A stretch of 64,000 nt of DNA from Theileria orientalis strain Shintoku (Eukaryota; Apicomplexa; Aconoidasida; Piroplasmida; Theileriidae). The DNA lies in the NCBI RefSeq assembly GCF_000740895.1, contig NC_025260.1:1406001-1470000 (forward strand), read 5' to 3'. Below the pieces are notes generated by a model. It was not told where the DNA came from. It did no database searches and saw only the letters and a program-made list of their open reading frames with translations. Shown one piece after another: positions 58,388-64,000 of this stretch (position 1 is the stretch's first letter; every line of letters begins with the position of its first letter). Position numbers and translations under genes: made by a program.

Positions 58388-58706
58388 TATGAATAAATAA
58401 CCAGTTAAATATATATAAATTGAATAATATGAATAAATACAGTGTGTAACATGTAAGTGCTCTAGAGAATCACACATAGTCACGAATCCATGTATTTAAG
58501 AATAGTATAAACGTAGACGAAGAAATAAAATTAAATTAGGCCTTTAATCTTTAAAATTTAACGTTTGAACGTACATGGTCTTACACACTACAGTGGCTAG
58601 CCAGACATGCGACTAAAACGAGTGATTCTGGGTGCAATTCACTGCAAATTTCACGCATACTCCGGTTAAATGGTTAGAATAGCGCCAAATAAAGCAATAG
58701 TTGCTA

Positions 58707-59807
58707 ATGTTCGACAAATCGGTACTTGTAACAGGTTGCGACTCTGGCATAGGATTCGGCCTATGCAAGAAACTTGTTGAAAGAGGCTTTTACACCATTG
58801 CAGTTTGCAGAACTGAAGTCGGTAAAAACAGTGTAGAAGAAGTGTTTGTTAACTTTAAAAACAGGGGAAACGCCACAAACGCAGATGAAGTGGTCAAAGA
58901 TAAAAGCCCAGAACAAACTGATACACAAGAGGTAGGACTTGTAACAATATTGGACATAACATGTGAAAAGTCAATAAGGCAGCTAGTTTCGACATACGTT
59001 GAGTTGAATAAGGCAGCCAAGGTGCCTAACCTATACGCAATCATAAACAACGCGGCGATATGGCGATTCTCAAGCCTAGAGGTACAAGAAAAGCACTCAG
59101 CTATTTAGTAAATACTTAAAAAGACAAAACACTGGTAAAAATATTCACTATTAGGAATCTCTGCTAAGTGATGATGGGATCCACGAGGAGCTGGAAAGAT
59201 GGAAAAATGTAATAAATATTAATGTTCTCGGCGCAGTTACAACGTCTTTGTATTTTATGCCACTACTGAGGGTACACAAGGGCCTGAAACCCAGAGTTAT
59301 TTTCATCTCCAGCGTTTTGGGCGAGTGTGCAATGCCGGGCCAATGCAGTTACATATCATCCAAATTCGCAATCAGAGGCTTCCACGAGTCACTCTTGCAT
59401 GAATTAGTCAACAATGACATATTCTCAGTCTGTATTTCGCCAGGGCCCGTCCGTAACACGAATCTGTTCAGCGACCTGGACGACTACGAGGCTGACCAGT
59501 CGTACAAATGTGAACACACTAAGGCAATAAAGGACTCACTAAGTTAGTTTTGAACATTTTAAATTATCTTTCAGGGAAATTGCGGAATTACGGGTCAAGC
59601 ATCGACAAAGTAGTCGCTGCAGTCATATGTGCATTGGAATCCAAGAGGCCAAAAAAACACAGGAACCCGGCGGGAACCCTCGTGTTTAGAATCAGCAAAA
59701 TGCTCCCAAAGCTCATTTACATTAAGTTAGTTAGGTTCGTGCTGAGTAATAGTCGCTTTCTGGACAATAAGCTAGTACAAATGCCACTAAAGTATATATT
59801 CCGATAA
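58707..59807 (+). CDS. Short-chain dehydrogenase/reductase
   Basis: Three exons, 58707-59081, 59155-59542 and 59575-59807, give 331 residues. SDR features: 'SVLVTGCDSGIGFGLCKKL' (TGxxxGxG cofactor site), an NNAA motif at 'YAIINNAAIWRF', 'VINVLGAV'-like helix (NININVLGAVTTSLYF), catalytic Ser in 'VIFISSVLGECAMPGQ' and the YxxxK pair 'SYISSKFAIRG', then 'CISPGPVRNTN'. TGCDSG and the C-terminal hydrophobic part (MLPKLIYIKLVRFVL) resemble retinol or 17-beta-hydroxysteroid dehydrogenases, which use a membrane-bound lipid or steroid substrate. An insert of about 25 residues follows strand 2. The true substrate is unknown. Intron 2 is 32 nt. Confidence 0.9.
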
Positions 59808-59817
59808 ATATCATATT

Positions 59818-60018
59818 TTATATTTTACATTGATTATTCAGTTTGGCTCCAAACGGATTACTTTTTTGTTTCCAGGGGCACTGATCGGGGTGGAAGAAGG
59901 TTATTCTGCCTTGCGATACTAATTTGTTCAATGTAGTTCTTGCGCTCAAGCTAAACACAATTGAGTTGATAAGTAAAGTAGGTAAGCGTATGTAAAAGTC
60001 GTACTTCCAGTTTCGCAT
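59818..60018 (-). CDS. Possible small protein, unknown function
   Basis: A frame of 66 residues with its ATG at 60018. It starts MRNWKYDFYIRLPTLLINSI and continues to 'RTTLNKLVSQGRITFFHPDQ', then a Trp/Lys-rich end. Basic and hydrophobic N-terminus would suit a mitochondrial or membrane protein. It overlaps no other gene and ends 11 bp after the dehydrogenase stop, on the opposite strand. It may be one exon of a longer gene. No family recognised. Confidence 0.3.
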   Translation of the reverse strand: MRNWKYDFYIRLPTLLINSIVFSLSARTTLNKLVSQGRITFFHPDQCPWKQKSNPFGAKLNNQCKI

Positions 60019-60589
60019 GATGGTAGCGAAGCATAGTCATGGACTGGCGCCAGCTGTAAACGAAGTTTACACCTACACTTCATGATTCGGAATCCACAAA
60101 CCTAGGTAGATGGTAGTGCCAATCAAAACGGAACACACTCCCACAGAAAGGTAATCATAAATCTTATTTTTACGCACATGGAATCCATAATAGTTTATTC
60201 CTAAGGATTTGAACAGTTCAAATCGGGGTCCACTGGGCATATTTATGATACAGGGTGATAAGGGGAATTTTCATACGCAAATTGCCATATTAATAATAAA
60301 AACGCCCCAAATCGGTCATGTGTTAGTTAAAATGGCTTAATATGAGATATAATAACTAATGCAAACCTATGGGGAGTAAGTGTAAAAATCGCTAATGTGA
60401 CGAGGAAAATGATATAATTTTTTACATGATATGTACCAATAGACGTTTGTAATAATCAATGGAATTCACACTCATTATATTAATTTAAATTTGAACTAAA
60501 TACAAGAACATTTGAGCTAACACCCTCTAGCTATATTAGATAAACTGTAAAATATAATATATTTTTAATCCAGTTAACCGACCAACAAA
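60019..60589. other. AT-rich intergenic region upstream of dynamin-like gene
   Basis: About 570 bp with no credible frame. Probably the promoter and leader of the dynamin-like gene. Confidence 0.4.
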
Positions 60590-63500
60590 ATGTTAAACCA
60601 ACGACGAACTAAACTTGAAGATTTGACTGATATTTCAATCGAATGCATCGGCTTGGCGAAGCAACACCTCGAAGTCATCAAGTCACTCACAGATGTCAAA
60701 CTGATGTACATACACTGCTACCAGTTGATGAAACTGGGAGGGTTAGAAGCCGAAGTGCCCAGACTGGTAGTGTTCGGACAGCAATCGATGGGAAAGACAA
60801 CACTGCTGGACTTTATCATGGGAGGGCCAATAGGATACTCGAGCACAGACACAGGAACGAAGCAGCCAGTCTCAATCATCATGAAGCCCTTAACGACACT
60901 GAACACACTGAAGGAGACCCTCAAGGAAAACATGAAGGAGGGCTCGAAGGCAAACCTGAAGGAGAAGTACAAGGGCAACGAGGAGATACTGCTGAACGAG
61001 ACGAACTCGATAGTGTGCAAGTTCAACGGAAGGTTCATGACAATACACGAAGTGCAAGACGCAATGCGCGTGCACATGCAATCGCTGGGACAGACGATAT
61101 TATCAGACGAGCTGGAGGTTGAGGTGTACGTGCCGAACGCACTGTACGCAATATTCGTGGACCTCCCGGGAATCAAGGACGACTCTAAGGTGGGAGCAGA
61201 GCTTACGAGAAGCGTGGTGAGAAACTACGTCTCGAATAACCCGAACGACCTGTACATCCTGGTAAAAAAGGCAAGCGACGACCCTAGTAACTGGCCGTGG
61301 TCGCTGAAGGAGTTCATCACGAGCTCGGCACCAGCAGGGCTAGGTCTGACGCCGCAGCAGACGATGGTGGTGGGCACGAGAGCGAAGGAGTTCCTTCTCA
61401 ACGAGAAGACGGACATAAAGACGTACGAGGAGCTGGTGGAGAGAGTGTACAAGCGTGGAGTTGTGGACTCGAAGGGTCAGATGCTGCCGCTGCACCTGCT
61501 GGAGCTCTTCAGCCTCTCGATCCAGGCGAAGGAAAGCGGAGACTTCCTGAGCAACAGAGACGACATGAAGGCGCAAATCTCGACCTCGCAGAAGCAGATC
61601 TACGACCTGCTGGTTAACTCGTTCAACTCGACGAACCTGGGCGACGAGGACAGACTGAAGGAGGAGCTATTCAACATCTTCAGCATCGACTCGTTCCTGA
61701 AGACGCTGAACCACAAGTTCCAGTCACTGATGACGAATCAGCTGAATAACCTGGAGAGAAGGCTCGTGAGGAAGAAAATAGAGCTGGAGAGGCAAATAGC
61801 GGCAATGGACGGGAAGCTGAGCAGGTTCTCGCCGCAGAGTCTGCGCGAGAGCATAAAGCAGTTTATAAGGCAGCTGATAGAAGTGGTGCACAACATGATC
61901 ACAGGAAACTACACGATCATGAAGTTGCCGATAGCGCCGGAGCAGTTCATGAAGATATACGGAGGGAACCTGCACGATAACCTGCAGGACGGACACGAGT
62001 TGGCACTAAACCTGTTTCCGATGCCGGAAATGTACGACCCGGAGTTTTATAGTAAGATCATGAAGAGGACGGAGGTGCTCTACAAGAAGAAGCTGACGAT
62101 GATGGACTGCATCAAGCCAGGAAGGTACGTGCGCTACTTCACGTCGCGAGTAAACTCGCACATGTTCGGCCTTATAGAGCCGCCGAGCAGGACGAACAAC
62201 AGCAACAACGGACTGGACATCAACTTTGACCTGTTGAACAAGGACTACGGCTCAGATGAGCTGATCAACGTGGAATTCATCCAGATCAACAACGGAGTGG
62301 AGACGAGTCTGCACAAGAACATAGACAGAAACAAGCTGGTGCTGCTGACGCCGCTGCCAAGCGTGTCAATAGAGCGCCTGCAGGTGCCGCTCTACGCCTG
62401 GCACAAGACGCAGGCGTCGACAGGCTGGGTGCTGGTGAGGCCGATCATCATAGACAGGCTGCCGCCGGAAATTTTGATACAAAAGAGCAACTACAGAGAA
62501 GTTGACATAGCAAACAAGCAAATCTCGTTCAGATACCTGGACGAGTCCTCAGTGGACAACACAAACGTAAACACGAGCGACAACGAGTACCCAGTGAACC
62601 AGAGAGGAGACAGCGGAGCAGGCCTGGGCGCAGCAGCGGGAGCGTCGAAGGACGGAAAGGAGCCCAAGGACGCAAAGGATAACCTGGGAGCCTCCAAGGA
62701 CAAGTTCAAGGACAAATTCAAGGACAAGTACGGAGGAAACACGACGACAGGGTCGAGCCAGACGAACCCGTCCTCGGGGTCGAAGGAGGAGAAGGAAAAC
62801 GTGAAGTACGGAGACAGGTATTTGTACTTCACGAACTGCAGTGAGATATACCTTGAGGACAAAACGTCGACGCCCTACTTCAACAGCGCCCTGGAAATGG
62901 TGAGTGGTGAGCACGCAGACAGTAACCTGCTGAACCAGCTGGCATTCACAAACGTGAGCCACTGGCTTAAATTCCACATCAAGCACATGGAGCCTGAGCA
63001 GGTGTACACCTCAGGAGTCCTCTACCAAATGCTTAGAAGCATACACCACGTCGTCGACAGAGCGGACTGGGAGCCGCTGGTGGCAGACCTGGTGCAGAGC
63101 AACGTGAGAGGCACGCTGCTGCACGCGGCAAGGCTGAGCGCCTGCGCGTGCGCAGCGGCACTGCGCCGCGTGCTGCGAGCGAGTCTCTCGGAGGTGTTCA
63201 GGTGCATACAGATCAACGACCTGGACCACTCGCTGCTGGGACTGAGCGAAAGCCTGCACTTCCAGGAACAAATTGACCAGCTGAGCGAGGAGTTCTGTAG
63301 ACAGAAGGCACTCGAGTGCAGCAACGACATGAGGAACCTGATCCTGGAGCAGACGTACTCAATACAGTTCGACGTGGCAGTGGACATCTTCGACTCGTGC
63401 AACGAGTTCGAAAAGTACTTCATTAACACGAACAAGTACCGAGGACACATGCAGGAGTTCCTGAACAACGTGAAGGAAAACATGGCAATCAGGAAGAGAA

Positions 63501-63952
63501 GGCTCGCAATGAACGACCTCTTCGAAAAGGGCGACACGAAGAACAGCATCGAGCTCATCTACGAGGAGGTCAAGGTGCAGTTCTGGGCCACGAAGATGCT
63601 GCTCTCCTCGCCGCTCACGAGCAAGCTCTACTCGCACTTCATCAAAAACGTGCTCGAGAAGAAGCAGGTGCTCAACGAGGACCCGGCGATCAAGCTCGAG
63701 GCGGAGTTCGAGGAGTTTTTGCAGAGCAACATCCTCTACGAGTTCGTCGACGGGAACCTCGTGCCCAAGAACAACGCTAAGCTGAGCAACGACTACGACC
63801 TCAACGTCAAGTTCGACCGCTTCATCCAGAAGTACAACAAGACGAAGCGCATCCTGGAGTACGTGACCTACGCGCTCGAGGGCATCACGAAGTTCAAGCA
63901 TCACGCGCACTCTGAGGAGGTGGTCAACTTCCTGTCGCACCTGACGCTGTAG
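60590..63952 (+). CDS. Dynamin-like GTPase
   Basis: One frame of 1120 residues, no introns. The G domain begins near residue 55: P-loop 'VVFGQQSMGKTTLLDFIMGG', switch I 'TDTGTKQPVSII', switch II 'IFVDLPGIKDDSKVGAELTR', then 'DLYILVKKASDDPSNWPW'. The base-recognition motif, usually TKxD, reads GTRAKEF, so the key Asp is missing. A stalk-like helical region follows ('RRLVRKKIELERQIAAMDGK', 'SIKQFIRQLIEVVHNMITG'), a low-complexity Gly/Lys/Asp stretch near 690-740, and a helical C-terminus. There is no clear pleckstrin domain or Pro-rich tail. The divergence recalls the apicomplexan DrpC group, linked to mitochondrial or vesicle fission, but the subgroup is not certain. Length exceeds classic dynamins (about 850). 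Confidence 0.85.
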   Translation: MLNQRRTKLEDLTDISIECIGLAKQHLEVIKSLTDVKLMYIHCYQLMKLGGLEAEVPRLVVFGQQSMGKTTLLDFIMGGPIGYSSTDTGTKQPVSIIMKPLTTLNTLKETLKENMKEGSKANLKEKYKGNEEILLNETNSIVCKFNGRFMTIHEVQDAMRVHMQSLGQTILSDELEVEVYVPNALYAIFVDLPGIKDDSKVGAELTRSVVRNYVSNNPNDLYILVKKASDDPSNWPWSLKEFITSSAPAGLGLTPQQTMVVGTRAKEFLLNEKTDIKTYEELVERVYKRGVVDSKGQMLPLHLLELFSLSIQAKESGDFLSNRDDMKAQISTSQKQIYDLLVNSFNSTNLGDEDRLKEELFNIFSIDSFLKTLNHKFQSLMTNQLNNLERRLVRKKIELERQIAAMDGKLSRFSPQSLRESIKQFIRQLIEVVHNMITGNYTIMKLPIAPEQFMKIYGGNLHDNLQDGHELALNLFPMPEMYDPEFYSKIMKRTEVLYKKKLTMMDCIKPGRYVRYFTSRVNSHMFGLIEPPSRTNNSNNGLDINFDLLNKDYGSDELINVEFIQINNGVETSLHKNIDRNKLVLLTPLPSVSIERLQVPLYAWHKTQASTGWVLVRPIIIDRLPPEILIQKSNYREVDIANKQISFRYLDESSVDNTNVNTSDNEYPVNQRGDSGAGLGAAAGASKDGKEPKDAKDNLGASKDKFKDKFKDKYGGNTTTGSSQTNPSSGSKEEKENVKYGDRYLYFTNCSEIYLEDKTSTPYFNSALEMVSGEHADSNLLNQLAFTNVSHWLKFHIKHMEPEQVYTSGVLYQMLRSIHHVVDRADWEPLVADLVQSNVRGTLLHAARLSACACAAALRRVLRASLSEVFRCIQINDLDHSLLGLSESLHFQEQIDQLSEEFCRQKALECSNDMRNLILEQTYSIQFDVAVDIFDSCNEFEKYFINTNKYRGHMQEFLNNVKENMAIRKRRLAMNDLFEKGDTKNSIELIYEEVKVQFWATKMLLSSPLTSKLYSHFIKNVLEKKQVLNEDPAIKLEAEFEEFLQSNILYEFVDGNLVPKNNAKLSNDYDLNVKFDRFIQKYNKTKRILEYVTYALEGITKFKHHAHSEEVVNFLSHLTL

Positions 63953-64000
63953 CCGATCGTAATAATGTACTGAAAACGATACACGCGACTAGCGCACGTA

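Noticed and set aside
59867..60018. Ribosomal protein identity for the 66-residue minus-strand frame
   Set aside because: Vague likeness to an eS25-type winged helix did not hold on inspection.

Overview
The window is nuclear DNA of an apicomplexan parasite, almost certainly a piroplasm of the genus Theileria or a close relative. Genes are dense, short and lie on both strands. They are cut by many small introns (29 to about 400 nt, GT...AG), codons are moderately rich in G and C, and the spaces between genes are rich in A and T. Family markers agree: two secreted proteins with FAINT-type (DUF529) segments, an AMA1 surface antigen, and secreted proteins full of Asn and Ser. A T. orientalis-like species fits the base composition, but the species is inference. 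No tRNA, rRNA, CRISPR array or insertion sequence was seen.

Layout. 0-5 kb: the 5' part of a FAINT protein, a small basic protein, a BuGZ/ZNF207 zinc finger protein and adenylate kinase. 5-13 kb: diphthine synthase DPH5, the tRNA methyltransferase TRM11, a DUF1764 protein, a one-RRM protein, an organellar EF-P and Rab5. 13-19 kb: spliceosomal helicase Prp2/DHX16, the U5 protein Dib1/TXNL4A and a FAM76-like zinc protein. 19-28 kb: two secretory-pathway proteins of unknown role, a many-exon CDC45-like replication protein and a large protein carrying a 13-residue tandem repeat. 29-38 kb: a CDC50 flippase subunit, AMA1, a type I membrane protein, a second FAINT protein and a divergent TrmB-like methyltransferase. 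38-47 kb: a helical-repeat protein, an unknown basic protein, Pol III subunit RPC34, an unknown membrane protein, ribosomal protein eS25 and organellar ribosomal protein uL1. 47-64 kb: the ER ubiquitin ligase HRD1 with a very long tail, an unknown protein, the ribosome-assembly factor Utp22/NOL6, a protein with Ser-Val-Glu-Thr repeats, a short-chain dehydrogenase and a dynamin-like GTPase.

Most genes are eukaryotic housekeeping genes (translation factors, RNA modification, splicing, replication, secretion) with host-facing secreted or surface genes between them. There is no operon logic; pairs are divergent, convergent or tandem with 200-1100 bp between them.

The most unusual structures are not coding. 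(1) An 84-nt intron of the TrmB-like gene, with 12 nt of its upstream exon, occurs a second time 9.5 kb away, inverted inside the only intron of another gene, with one mismatch over 92 bp. (2) An 86-bp perfect palindrome with no spacer lies between eS25 and uL1. (3) Many introns and gene tails carry minisatellites. Exon models were built by hand from GT/AG sites and reading frame. Models that close exactly to whole codons are noted; less certain ones are flagged.
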